Below, piece by piece: positions 1-9,647 of a stretch of DNA of 64,000 nt (the stretch's first letter is position 1; the number at the start of each line of letters is the position of its first letter). A model generated the notes under the pieces. The model made no database searches, had not been told where the DNA came from, and saw only the letters and a list, made by a program, of their open reading frames with translations. Origin of the DNA: Epithemia pelagica (lineage: Eukaryota > Bacillariophyta > Bacillariophyceae > Surirellales > Surirellaceae); contig OX337230.1 in NCBI GenBank assembly GCA_946965045.2, forward strand, positions 1,426,001-1,490,000. The letters run 5' to 3'. The position numbers and the translations under genes were made by a program.

Positions 1-909
1 CGTGCAACTGTCCGAGACTCGGAGAGTATTCAAGCCGCATCCACGCTCGTATCGGATATTCTCGACTTTTTGCTTCAAATGGATTTTCGAAATGGCCCCT
101 TGCGGCGTAAGTATGATGGCACCAAATGGTGCTTAAGGGCTCTCGAAACTCTGCTCTATGAACTAGCTATTACGAGTGGGGGTGATCCAAAGGAAGACAA
201 AGCCCCTCATTCCAAACGGCCCAAACATGAATCAATCTTGTTGCCGAATGAAGAACTCGCTTCCATCAAGACGCAAATGGAGCATCGCGACAATCTTCGA
301 GAACGGCTCATCAAGCTTTGTCGAGATGCACAGAAAGCAGCAAAGCAATCTATATTTGCCCTTCATCGAGGAGACTTGTCTCGAGCTGCTACTCTGATTG
401 AAACCTGCGAGACATGCATCACCAAAGATTTGATGCCAATCATTCAAGAGGAACCCAATTTGAGATCGGGCTCCTTTGCGGCAGTGTTGGAGGAATACAT
501 TGAAGCCAGACTCTTCTCGACGTGGATCGGAAGTGATCCCACGAGTCCAACGGGAGAAATTGTTTCCGAGACTGGTTTTGTAGTGGACGTGGAGCCTGAA
601 GAGTACGTAGGTGGCCTTTGTGATTTGACGGGAGAAGTTGGTAGGTTTGCTGTGCAACGTGGAACTGTAAGAGATTCGAAAAGTGTACAGCTTTGTCTTC
701 AAACGAACCAAGCCGTGTTGTCGGCCTTGCAAATGATGGAGCATTCACCCATTGGAGGAGGGAAAAAGCTTGATCCAGTTCGCAACAGCGTCGACAAACT
801 CCAGCGAATGCTCTATGAAATGAGTCTATCTGAAGCAGCTGGGGGGCGGAATGTCAAAAGTGACATTGAAATGGAAGATGTTGACACTCAAGAAAACGAC
901 CAGTCCTAG
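1..909 (+). CDS. Tandem translin-family protein (translin + TRAX-like fusion), 5' partial
   Basis: The frame is open from the first base, so the gene starts upstream of the window. Two translin-family units lie in one reading frame. The first, cut off on its left, keeps only the C-terminal helices with a NGPLRRKYDG motif close to the LRKRYDG of translin. The second is complete: a basic helix with KLCRDAQKAAKQ, then LEEYIEA, then YVGGLCDLTGE, then a C-terminal helix with KLQRMLYEMSL. The LEEYIEA and DLTGE acidic residues match the catalytic Glu/Glu/Asp positions of TRAX, so the second unit could be the active nuclease subunit of a C3PO-like RNA-processing complex. Translin and TRAX are normally separate proteins that form a hetero-octamer. 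The tail is acidic and disordered. Convergent with the next gene, 157 bp away. Confidence 0.8.
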   Translation, partial: RATVRDSESIQAASTLVSDILDFLLQMDFRNGPLRRKYDGTKWCLRALETLLYELAITSGGDPKEDKAPHSKRPKHESILLPNEELASIKTQMEHRDNLRERLIKLCRDAQKAAKQSIFALHRGDLSRAATLIETCETCITKDLMPIIQEEPNLRSGSFAAVLEEYIEARLFSTWIGSDPTSPTGEIVSETGFVVDVEPEEYVGGLCDLTGEVGRFAVQRGTVRDSKSVQLCLQTNQAVLSALQMMEHSPIGGGKKLDPVRNSVDKLQRMLYEMSLSEAAGGRNVKSDIEMEDVDTQENDQS

Positions 910-1066
910 CTATTCAATCCGTTCTTGCATTTATAGCGTAGTTCTGGCCTATGTTCTTCATTCAATCTCTCTGCCACGATGATGACGCCTCGACGACATT
1001 ATCAATAATGAACCTATGTTCTCTTGGTACACATACATGATTGATTGTCCATTTTCCAGGCCTAAC

Positions 1067-4000
1067 TTAGGCATTTGTTATTCGGTCACAAAGGACTCCT
1101 CTTGCTCTTTCTGCGGTGGTGTACCAGAAAACACCGGTTTGTTTGCATTCGACTCCACCATCACCAACTGCATAGAAGAACGCGTTTCCGTCCACGTAGC
1201 CAGAGGTGTGCCATGCTTTCCCATAAATATCAGTACGAGTTTCAACAATTACACCATCGGCACTGAACCTGCGAGCAATGCTAGTTGAATGTGACTTTCC
1301 AGGATCATGAACGTGGGCGTTCCAGCAAGTCTCACCGCGTCGACACACCCCTGCGTCAAAATCCGAGCATCTGGTCTTGTATCGTTGAGCACGCTCAGTC
1401 TGGAACATCCAGTCAAAAGGAAGACTACTGGTGTCCCCACCAAGCCCTTCCACTTCGTCTTCACCGTTACTGTCCATCGTATCTCTCGAAGCATCATTCT
1501 CCTTTCGATCTGGGAGCACATTGGCTGAAGAGGGGTGACTCCGAATCAGCCTTGCAATCTCTTCACGAGAGAAACCATCTTCTACGCCTTTTTCAACCAA
1601 CTTACGAACGGCCTCAGTGACTTTTGCTCCTCGGTCCAGCAGTTTCTGCACAAGTGGCGCCTCTGCAAGCAATACAGCGGTGTGAAGGAGAGTTGTCCCT
1701 CTTATTGGAACTTCCACAGACAACCTAAGGTCGCTTGACTGTTCTTGTTCTTCCAGGTTGAACAGTTTAATCCAGTTCATGATGTCTGACAACTTTTTGC
1801 ACGATTGCTTGCGTTTATCTTTTACATATTCGACACCCCCGTATCGTTCGACGCGAAGTTTGACTTGTCCCTGCGCATGGCGGGTTTCGAAGCTGCACTC
1901 GTTCGATGAAGTACCCGTATCTGAAGTTTGCACGATGACGGCCGCAATTCCTAGGGATTCTTTTGTGGCTTTCCTCTTGACCTCGACTTCGAATAGTTGG
2001 CGCCTGTTGGTCTCATCGTTACGATGGATTACAGCAATATGGCGATCGGGAGATATATCTTGGGCATTCATTTCAGCGAGGCATTCATGAGATTGGTCTT
2101 GTCGACCATTGCGACTGTGATGCTCAAGACTTAGTCGGACAACCATGTCATCCCGTTTAAGAGGCTTTCCCTCTAGGGTACAATTTACACTTTCAACATA
2201 CACTCTGAACTCTCTACACTTCAGTGTTTGAGATATACGCGCTTGCACACCGGCATTGATGAATATTTTCAAAATAACTTCCTTGGTTTCGAAATCAGAG
2301 CAAGTCCTGTTCATTGAGATTCGAATGGAGTCAAGGTCACTGTCTGTGATATCCTTTCTCAAACCAGATTCAAATAGCTCCAATGTATCTGAGACAGTAC
2401 CCGATTCAATTGCTTTACGAATCACGTCTAATGACGAAGGAAGTGAGGACACTTCATCCTCTGGATCGGTTTCGGTGACGCGTGGACAATCGGAAGATTC
2501 AAGCAGTGGAGTGCTCGAAATCTCGGGCTCCTTTCCTGATTCGACGAAGAATTCGTGGGTGTTTGATTCCACCTCATACTCTCGTTCCTCATCTTTTTCA
2601 CTGAAATTCACACGCTTCTTTACACGTTGAAGATTTTTTTCCTTTACAAGTATATACTTTCGAGGTTTTCGTTGCAACGCTCGCTTTGATGTTATCTTTT
2701 TCCACCCAATTTCATTCGTGGGAGGCTCAGTCCTTTCCATCTGTGAGTTTTCTTGATCGACCTTTGACGCGTTACTGCTGCTTGTGCCTATGCATGGGTT
2801 GCTTCGTGTTCGACGGCGTTCGGAAGGCTTCCGTGCGACATGTCCTGCTCCTCCTGCCCAGCCAGTTTCGTGTAATGAACCTCTCCACTTGCCGTTTTTA
2901 CTCCAATCTTCATGAAAGTGAACCTTGCGAAGTAGCGTGGAGTCTTGAATGACGGAGATTTCGTCCGAAGATTGCCCATTAATAAAGATGACCCGAAGTG
3001 GTTCACCAACCCGCCTTGCTTCTTGGAAGCTTTGCTTGAGACTTTCCCATTTTTGAATTGGGATTCGCCCATTTTTTGTCTCCACGGCCACAACTGTCGT
3101 CCCTTGTTGAATCCTATCGTCTCGTTTCTCCGCCGTAACTGGACACACGGACGTCACTTGGCAAAATTTAGCGCCATCAGTTTCTTTTGTCATGAAATAG
3201 TAGCCCATAGGCTCGGTCGTGACGAATGAAACCTCGTATTCAATCCTCTCGTCACCATCATACGGCCGGTTAATGCTTCCACGGTTGAAAAGCATATCAC
3301 TTGAACCGGTTGGCCTTCTTTTCTTGATAGTTTGGGTCCTATTAGCCATATGCCCACCAGGAGCACCTGTGCGTTTTGTTTTGGACTTCTCTTCAACGGC
3401 GGCAGGGATGGCCTTGGTAGCTTCTTTTTCTGTCAGACCCCTGTTGAAGACGGTCTCCCAACCGTTAATGCAATCACAACTTTCAGTACACTTTAATCCG
3501 AAACTACGGGTACTTTCGTGCTTTTGCCACATTTCGTACAAGCGGTTCAAAATATCCATGGGCTTCTCCCCTGGATACTCGGATTTCAGAGGATCTCGAA
3601 ACTTTGTACAAAAACGCCTAGTGAACCCCACGGGAGCACTATCCGCCTTCAGACCGAGCGGGTTATTCCAATTTTTATTTGGCTTCAGCTTGTCCCGCAG
3701 TACATCACTCGTCAAGAAGTCTATAGAGAAAACACAGGGACAGTTATCGTCACAAGTCTTCCCGAACTTTTCTTTGTGTTGACGCCACATGCTACTGATG
3801 GTAGCCCTCACTTTAACACCGGCATTTTTGTACTCAATCTCTGCAAGACGTTTGTATTTTTTCTCGAAATGTTGGTATGCAGCCTTAGCCAAAGGGTCAC
3901 CGAATGCCCTTGTCGGGATTTGTGGAGCGTTCACGCCACCCGTTGAGCTGTTAGATACACGGCTAGTGTCTTCTACTAGAGGACTGGTGTCTTGACATCG

Positions 4001-6934
4001 ATTACCGGAGGAAGCTGAAGAGGCAGGTGGATCCTGTTCTGTAGCTGGGGATGAAACGGACTCAGCCGTTGTCTCCGTTGCAAATGGGGTGTTTGGTAAA
4101 ACCTGCTCTTCCGTATGGGCAACTTCCAATGGATTGTCAGGCGGAGGGACCGGTAGATCCTCTTCCACAATTAATTCACTCGCTTTATTGGTCACGAATG
4201 GAACGTCAGAACTGGGTCTCTTTCCTCTTATTCGGACTTTGATACCAGCCGCCTTGCACGCATCCAAGCGACACTTGAACACATCAATCGATTCGCATGC
4301 TGTACCTTCAACTGTGGTTATCAAGAACCCCCCACGAGAGAGGGCCGGCTTTAATTCAGCAACCGCACAACTCTCTACCGATCCGCTCGTTAGCATAACT
4401 TTGCTATCACAACAACGGACCTTGGCACCGATCGACTTGGTCGGATCTATGACCAGATCAAGGTCGTCTCCAGTTTCTTCTAGCACAAGAACATTATAAC
4501 GGAAAATCATTTTCAGCAACCAATCGCCCAAACACCGCATACATTTATCCCTGTCCACAAGACCCGTAAATATTGTTAGTTGCCAGCTGTTTGGATCCCC
4601 TTTGACAGCTTTCAGCACCGGGAAGCAGCTACTGAGCGACGAATGGGAACCGGTCAGATCCAACATATCTTCTTGTTCAATAAACTTTCTTCCCTTCCAC
4701 TTCCTTGGAACCACCTTGGTTATTGTGGAAGTGATGGCTACAAAAATGACAATGTGTGAATAACAACAAGGAGCGTAGAGAGGTGACATATCATACAAAA
4801 GGTACGTACCTTTGAGCTCTTGTCCTCTTGTATGCCTTGTTTCCGAGGGTTTTGATTTCTTTCGGCGACGATTCAACACGCCGTCAAAACCTTCTCCGCT
4901 ATCGACCTCAAGAATACCCACCGGTCGCTTCTTCACATTTTCTTTCTCAAGTTCTTCCTCCTCCGCTATTTGCATGGCCACCCTGCTCATCGCGTCTTCC
5001 TCTTCAAGTTTCATTATCTCTTCGTCTCCCATTTGCAGCCACTCCTGTTCCTCGGCAGCTGCTATCTCGTCCTCTAACCGAGCCATAAGCTGTTTCTCAA
5101 GCTCGGATATATCGCTGGAGTCATTTTGTTCCTTCCCCTTTCCCTCATCTCCCACCCCGTGATTCGTTGGCTGGCGAGGATCCTGGCCTCCACTGGCTGA
5201 TATCGCCATCGCCGATTCTCTTTGTGGTTCATTGCTTTCTGGTTCGTCCACAAGAACGTCAGACTTGTTACCACCCGCGACTGGGATTCTGGTGGAATTC
5301 TTGAACAAGGGGTCTTGGTCATTCTCGTCACAAACAGGGGGCATATTATCATCAACTTCCATCGATGACATTTCGGTATGCTCATTTAGAGGCTTCGAGG
5401 TGTCTTCTCTACTTGTGGAGTCAATACGACTTTCTTTGGGGTCTTTCTGATTATCAAATTGAACAGAGGTACCCAAACCAGCGCCAGATGGCGGTAACGC
5501 AGCTGCTTCCACGGTTTCCGAGTTTTCTGGAGACGCTCCCGCCGGGGTGGACGTATCCAATACGTGACCAACATGAGTTTTCCCGTCTACATCTTGATGG
5601 ATTTCATCACTGCCCATGACAGCATCCGGCGATCCTCTGTCAGTCTCCAACCAGTTATTGTCAGCAATATCCAAATTGTTGGAGTCTGCCTCTTCAAGAC
5701 CATGGTTCGGCAATGCGCTATTGTAAGGTGCCACCATTTTGTTTGGTTCCGAACAAGTTTCTTCCACAGTCTCCTCAACGATCCCATGCGATACTTTTGT
5801 TCGTAGGCATGTCGTCTCGTCCGTTTCCATCGCCGTTGAAGAGAGCGCTGAATCTTCGCGCGAGCTACGGCCATCTTCCATTCCACTTTCTTTCGGAGCA
5901 TCCGAGTCAGCAACAGCGGGGGGCTCCACAAATCGGGCTCCTTTGTCACCATTAATAATCGGTTCCGTGTCAACCTCCATGTCATGAGCCGGTGGTTGCT
6001 CACCAGCATTACTACCATTTGGAGATCCATTGCCAGGACCATTGACTAGGGATGTGATCTTGGTACTGTTGACATTCGAAGGTTGTTCTTGACGCGTGTC
6101 ATCCACGCCTTGTGGAAGCTTTGTGATATTTGCATCCTTCTGTCGACACTTCTCTGAAGCGTTGTCCACAAACTTTGACGAAACGGTTGCGTTTTGCCCG
6201 GAACATATGCTCGTCTCAGATGATTTCTTCTCCGTAGGAAGAGATTCATCCTCACGATCTTCTGGGGCTGGTGAGGTGTCCAATCTTCCATCTGTATTTG
6301 TCGAAGTGTTTCGTTTCTTCTCCGCGTCTTGCATCAGTGCTACTTTATTCGTGTCGGACCGGTTCGTGTGCTGTACTCGTTCGTCTTTTCCCACTTTATT
6401 GCTTTTGGAAATTGTCTCCGATCCATCAATTTTATCAGCATGAGGAGTGGGTTCCTCGAGCAATGTGTAATCATCATCTGCACTACGAATGTTTCCAGTC
6501 TTCTCAACCACAGCAGTGTCTATTGCGACATTTGAGGGCAAGGTTATTGCAGTATCCTGTTCCAAATCTTCAAACAGTATTCCGGTCTCTTGCGGTGAAA
6601 AGGACATACCGGAAACACGCAACCCCGCTACCGGATCCTGGCGCAATTGGTTGGGTGAAGCAAGTGGTCGAATGTTGTCAATTGAGAACACCGGGAGGTT
6701 CATTTCTGAGCTATCAGATTCACTATCCTGCGCGTCTTGCGTTTCTTCCGATTCCGTTCCACAATTATTCGGGCCTTTTGGTGAAGAAGGTCGGTTCTTG
6801 GTCTTTCTGTGTACACCCACTTCAGTTTGGGGTTTCGTAGGAGTTTCAAACGGGAGTTCTGCACCCCAGACTCTGTCCCCCTCTTCCCGTGTTCGATCGG
6901 ATTGGCGCCCAGCAGGAGGGTGTGGGCTACCCAT
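1067..6934 (-). CDS. Large CCCH zinc-finger / ankyrin-like / PDZ-like protein
   Basis: A 1955-codon frame starting at ATG 6934; I do not recognise it as a named gene. The N-terminal ~650 residues are acidic, Ser/Thr-rich and look disordered. A Glu-rich coiled coil follows (about 625-690), then a basic RRRKKSK stretch. The middle holds a Cys-containing globular region and two copies of a W-x(3)-H-x(5-8)-G-x(2)-C-x(3)-C-x-C unit. Next comes a PDZ-like segment (GYYFMTKETDGAKF... RIQQGTTVVAV). Near the C-terminus are an ankyrin-like helix pair (GTTLLHTAVLLAEAPLVQKL) and one CCCH finger (C-x7-C-x5-C-x3-H). A 72-bp in-frame intron at 4738-4809 probably interrupts it, giving 1931 residues. CCCH fingers usually bind RNA; a nuclear or RNA-linked scaffold is a guess. 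Confidence 0.75.
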   Translation of the reverse strand: MGSPHPPAGRQSDRTREEGDRVWGAELPFETPTKPQTEVGVHRKTKNRPSSPKGPNNCGTESEETQDAQDSESDSSEMNLPVFSIDNIRPLASPNQLRQDPVAGLRVSGMSFSPQETGILFEDLEQDTAITLPSNVAIDTAVVEKTGNIRSADDDYTLLEEPTPHADKIDGSETISKSNKVGKDERVQHTNRSDTNKVALMQDAEKKRNTSTNTDGRLDTSPAPEDREDESLPTEKKSSETSICSGQNATVSSKFVDNASEKCRQKDANITKLPQGVDDTRQEQPSNVNSTKITSLVNGPGNGSPNGSNAGEQPPAHDMEVDTEPIINGDKGARFVEPPAVADSDAPKESGMEDGRSSREDSALSSTAMETDETTCLRTKVSHGIVEETVEETCSEPNKMVAPYNSALPNHGLEEADSNNLDIADNNWLETDRGSPDAVMGSDEIHQDVDGKTHVGHVLDTSTPAGASPENSETVEAAALPPSGAGLGTSVQFDNQKDPKESRIDSTSREDTSKPLNEHTEMSSMEVDDNMPPVCDENDQDPLFKNSTRIPVAGGNKSDVLVDEPESNEPQRESAMAISASGGQDPRQPTNHGVGDEGKGKEQNDSSDISELEKQLMARLEDEIAAAEEQEWLQMGDEEIMKLEEEDAMSRVAMQIAEEEELEKENVKKRPVGILEVDSGEGFDGVLNRRRKKSKPSETRHTRGQELKGTYLLYDMSPLYAPCCYSHIVIFVAITSTITKVVPRKWKGRKFIEQEDMLDLTGSHSSLSSCFPVLKAVKGDPNSWQLTIFTGLVDRDKCMRCLGDWLLKMIFRYNVLVLEETGDDLDLVIDPTKSIGAKVRCCDSKVMLTSGSVESCAVAELKPALSRGGFLITTVEGTACESIDVFKCRLDACKAAGIKVRIRGKRPSSDVPFVTNKASELIVEEDLPVPPPDNPLEVAHTEEQVLPNTPFATETTAESVSSPATEQDPPASSASSGNRCQDTSPLVEDTSRVSNSSTGGVNAPQIPTRAFGDPLAKAAYQHFEKKYKRLAEIEYKNAGVKVRATISSMWRQHKEKFGKTCDDNCPCVFSIDFLTSDVLRDKLKPNKNWNNPLGLKADSAPVGFTRRFCTKFRDPLKSEYPGEKPMDILNRLYEMWQKHESTRSFGLKCTESCDCINGWETVFNRGLTEKEATKAIPAAVEEKSKTKRTGAPGGHMANRTQTIKKRRPTGSSDMLFNRGSINRPYDGDERIEYEVSFVTTEPMGYYFMTKETDGAKFCQVTSVCPVTAEKRDDRIQQGTTVVAVETKNGRIPIQKWESLKQSFQEARRVGEPLRVIFINGQSSDEISVIQDSTLLRKVHFHEDWSKNGKWRGSLHETGWAGGAGHVARKPSERRRTRSNPCIGTSSSNASKVDQENSQMERTEPPTNEIGWKKITSKRALQRKPRKYILVKEKNLQRVKKRVNFSEKDEEREYEVESNTHEFFVESGKEPEISSTPLLESSDCPRVTETDPEDEVSSLPSSLDVIRKAIESGTVSDTLELFESGLRKDITDSDLDSIRISMNRTCSDFETKEVILKIFINAGVQARISQTLKCREFRVYVESVNCTLEGKPLKRDDMVVRLSLEHHSRNGRQDQSHECLAEMNAQDISPDRHIAVIHRNDETNRRQLFEVEVKRKATKESLGIAAVIVQTSDTGTSSNECSFETRHAQGQVKLRVERYGGVEYVKDKRKQSCKKLSDIMNWIKLFNLEEQEQSSDLRLSVEVPIRGTTLLHTAVLLAEAPLVQKLLDRGAKVTEAVRKLVEKGVEDGFSREEIARLIRSHPSSANVLPDRKENDASRDTMDSNGEDEVEGLGGDTSSLPFDWMFQTERAQRYKTRCSDFDAGVCRRGETCWNAHVHDPGKSHSTSIARRFSADGVIVETRTDIYGKAWHTSGYVDGNAFFYAVGDGGVECKQTGVFWYTTAERARGVLCDRITNA
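4738..4809 (-). other. Probable 72-bp GT-AG intron inside the CCCH gene
   Basis: On the minus strand the segment begins GTACGTACC and ends TTTTTGTAG. Its length is a multiple of three and it has no stop, so the frame stays open either way. If translated it gives a hydrophobic, Cys- and Tyr-rich stretch (SPLYAPCCYSHIVIFV) in a charged linker, which looks like intron rather than protein. Confidence 0.6.
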
Positions 6935-7407
6935 TTTCTTGTTTCTCTATGGCTGGTCTTGCCCCAAGAAGAAAGCGTTGAATCAGAGGCGTTTCATGGA
7001 AACTTTCATTGCTGATGGATCATGGTGCTTCGCTCGAAAAGCTGAAAACCGTAGTTGATAAATCTCAGCGGGTGAATGCCCTTAGTCAAAAGAAGATACG
7101 TGACTCAAACCACATTCTCATAATTTAATCTAATGAGTTTAGGTTGATTTCCGCAGTCCCGAGTTCCCAGGACTTCTATGACCGATGGGGAATGGGGATG
7201 GGAAGCGCATTCTGATTGTGCTAGGACTCCTACAAAAGGGACATACTCCTATTATAGACAGTTGACAGACCAAGGAGTGCAGATAGCGGGAACAGGCTGC
7301 AATAGCCTAAACAACCAAGTTGCAGACGGTACAAGCTAGTATGGTTAACTACATGCTGCGAAATATGATATGAAGAAAAGGGTAGGATGCCTTGTGATTG
7401 TGATAAA
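6935..7407. other. Intergenic, tandem minus-strand genes
   Basis: This 473-bp gap lies between the start of the CCCH gene and the end of the FrhB-family gene. It holds one TGACTCA-type site near 7101. Nothing else was recognised. Confidence 0.5.
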
Positions 7408-8988
7408 CTATTGAAATTGCTCTTGGATTCGGTCTTTGAGGTCTTTGATGGGTTTTTTGGAATGCAAATACTCTTGCACAATCTGCACGGCGGGCATTGG
7501 TAACTTTCGGTACGCCCGTTCTTCGTCTCCCTTACAGGAATGCAGGACATGGAAAAAGTTTCGCAATAGATGGTAGTCGATACTGTATCTTGCAAAGGCC
7601 AAACCCTTTGGTCCAATGGACAGGAGCACGTTGGCAACCATGTTTCCCAGCCATTCGGGCATTCCTGTTTGTCCCGATGGATCAAATTCGGGTTCATACA
7701 AGGTTTTCACCAACGAGTCTGATATGACCGTGTTGACGGCGGTACCTTCGTGTTTGCCCTGGTCCAAAGGAGAGTCAGGATTGATCCATAATCTATTCTG
7801 TTCCAACGCAGTCTCCACCATTTTCATTCCCCGTGCGTTCCGAATGGTAAGGGTCTGTTGTGAATTTTGGACATCGTCCATGCGCATATTGGGAGAAGCA
7901 ATTGGTGCCCCCATATAGCCCACAACCACATCTGCACAGGTGTTGGTGTAATCAAAACAAGCTCGACAAGAGTATGCAATAGACGGATCAGCAACACTTC
8001 CAGGTAAGCAAAAGTAAGGCTTTGTGAGGTAGTCGGCACGACCCGATGCTTCGTCAGTCAGCTTCACATGGACTCGATAGTCCTGCATAAACTCATACCC
8101 CTGAACCTTTATATCGTCCTTGTCCGAATAGCCCAAACCGTTTTGAATGAAATTCCTAGCAGCATCTGGAGTCGGAGAATTATCGGCACAATTTGTGCCC
8201 AGAACGTAGATTTCATCCAAGTTGAGAAGCTTATCTTGAACTGATCGAGATGCTTGAACGGCACAGCCAACGCCACAAAATAATAGTCGCCGTATGCTCG
8301 GATCGTTTTGTACCTCGTCCAGGACGCGCAAACTGGGAGCCAATGCTGGCTTCACTCCACGCCCACGCAATACATCATCCACGGTTCGTGCTACAATTGG
8401 CTCCGGAACACACCACCCATCACCATTACTCGCAGTGCCATCCGTTCCACTGGCAATGCAAATGACCGCGTCCACTTGCTTTGTCTCGAGGAGCGACAGC
8501 GCAATACTCGTGACAGCTCCCGTCCATTGAGCTCCAGGTTGATTGATTCCTCGAACCAGTTGAATAGGTCGATGTAGAACGCCAAAGCGAAGTTCGTCCT
8601 TGTCTTTCAAATTACGAGATCGACCATTGTGTATCAATGGCTCGAGGGTGTCAATGCCACGCATTCCGTGATCGAGAAAGGCACAGGCGTCCTTGACATG
8701 TTCCACAAAGGTTGTCTCGCATAGGCCACACTTAGAGCAGTACTCTTTAGCTGGGAACTTCAAAGGCCATCCTGCTGGATCAATCGGCTGGGGACGTGAA
8801 GATGAAGAAGACGCAGGAGATAACTCAGGCTGCCCAGTTCCATCCTGTTGCCCATTTGCATATCTTGCTGTCAGTCGATTCGATACAACGACATGATATT
8901 CATTTGACACCCAGCACTGCGCAGTTCTTATTTGATCCAGCAATGAAACCGCAAGGATCCAGGAGAGAAGGGTACCTTTTGCATTCAT
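7408..8988 (-). CDS. FrhB-family Fe-S flavoprotein, chlorophyll reductase type (8-vinyl reductase or 7-hydroxymethyl-chlorophyll a reductase)
   Basis: Start chosen at ATG 8988 because the longer frame begins with GTG; it gives 526 residues with a hydrophobic signal peptide (LLSWILAVSLLDQI) ending near TAQCW, fitting plastid import. The core starts with CSKCGLCETTFVEHVKDACAF, a ferredoxin-like Cys cluster, followed by LLFCGVGCAVQASR, GTNCADNSPTPDA and SCRACFDYTNTCADVVVGYMG. These match the coenzyme F420 hydrogenase beta-subunit family of cyanobacteria and plastids. Known members reduce the 8-vinyl group of divinyl chlorophyllide or act in chlorophyll b-to-a conversion. Diatoms have no chlorophyll b, so vinyl reduction is the likelier role, but motifs alone do not separate the two. 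Divergent from the HNH gene; copy 1 of the 90-bp repeat lies 62 bp upstream. Confidence 0.85.
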   Translation of the reverse strand: MNAKGTLLSWILAVSLLDQIRTAQCWVSNEYHVVVSNRLTARYANGQQDGTGQPELSPASSSSSRPQPIDPAGWPLKFPAKEYCSKCGLCETTFVEHVKDACAFLDHGMRGIDTLEPLIHNGRSRNLKDKDELRFGVLHRPIQLVRGINQPGAQWTGAVTSIALSLLETKQVDAVICIASGTDGTASNGDGWCVPEPIVARTVDDVLRGRGVKPALAPSLRVLDEVQNDPSIRRLLFCGVGCAVQASRSVQDKLLNLDEIYVLGTNCADNSPTPDAARNFIQNGLGYSDKDDIKVQGYEFMQDYRVHVKLTDEASGRADYLTKPYFCLPGSVADPSIAYSCRACFDYTNTCADVVVGYMGAPIASPNMRMDDVQNSQQTLTIRNARGMKMVETALEQNRLWINPDSPLDQGKHEGTAVNTVISDSLVKTLYEPEFDPSGQTGMPEWLGNMVANVLLSIGPKGLAFARYSIDYHLLRNFFHVLHSCKGDEERAYRKLPMPAVQIVQEYLHSKKPIKDLKDRIQEQFQ

Positions 8989-9050
8989 CTTATTGATGAT
9001 TGCCACATCCCAAAAGAGTTTTTGTGATGAGCAACGACCAACGACACATA

Positions 9051-9140
9051 ATATCTCGACGAATGATGTGCCAGTCGTGACTCAAAAGGCGAGTCCCGGT
9101 TTGTTGCGACCACCCATCGTGACTCAGAAAGGACTCCCGG
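9051..9140. repeat. 90-bp promoter-type direct repeat, copy 1
   Basis: Nearly identical to 11285-11378 in the same orientation: three substitutions and one 4-bp indel. Each copy carries two TGACTCA (bZIP/GCN4-like) sites in the context CGTGACTCA, each followed by a GAGTCC or GGACTCC block. This copy is 62 bp from the FrhB-family start codon and on the far side faces the HNH gene. Confidence 0.9.
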
Positions 9141-9647
9141 AAAGCTAACCATGAAGCTGACCGTTCACTGGCACGGCTAGCTTACTCGCGGTCACCCGCC
9201 TGCACCCCAGTCACCGCCCCCAGTCATTCATCTGCTGCGAAAGTTTTCGTGTATTCATAGTACGATTTTCTGTTTTCTGGAGTAGACTTTGCTTGCTTGG
9301 CTTCTGTGGCTGGGTTTGTTGTCATGTCCGAGGTGTCGGTATGGTAACCGTACTGACCTCTCTTCCTCCTCCTTCTTTATCCTAGGATAAGGCCTATGTA
9401 GTAATCCGATGAAGGATAACGTTTCATTATCTCCCGCCTCCACACAAGCAGAAACCCACATACAAAACAGCGCAGCAACGACAAACGACAACGTGTTGCA
9501 ACAACATCACCGGAACAGCAACAACGACGACCGACTGAGCATCAAACAGCAACACCAATAACAAGACACTCCACAGCGGCAACAACAAGAACAACAGCAG
9601 CAGCGACTTGCCGACGATACATCAACAACTGCAACAACAAAACCATC
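9141..9647 (+). promoter_or_regulatory. Upstream region of the HNH gene with a CAA-rich leader (about 9488-9647)
   Basis: From about 9488 to the start codon the + strand is strongly enriched in CAA and CAG triplets, poor in T, and ATG-free until the gene start. It looks like an unstructured 5' untranslated leader. No gene was seen in the interval. Confidence 0.5.

Noticed and set aside
9120-9160. ACCATGAAG after repeat copy 1 as a relic of the start of the 11474 gene
   Set aside because: Only ten bases match, which could be chance; mentioned as a weak extension but not called.
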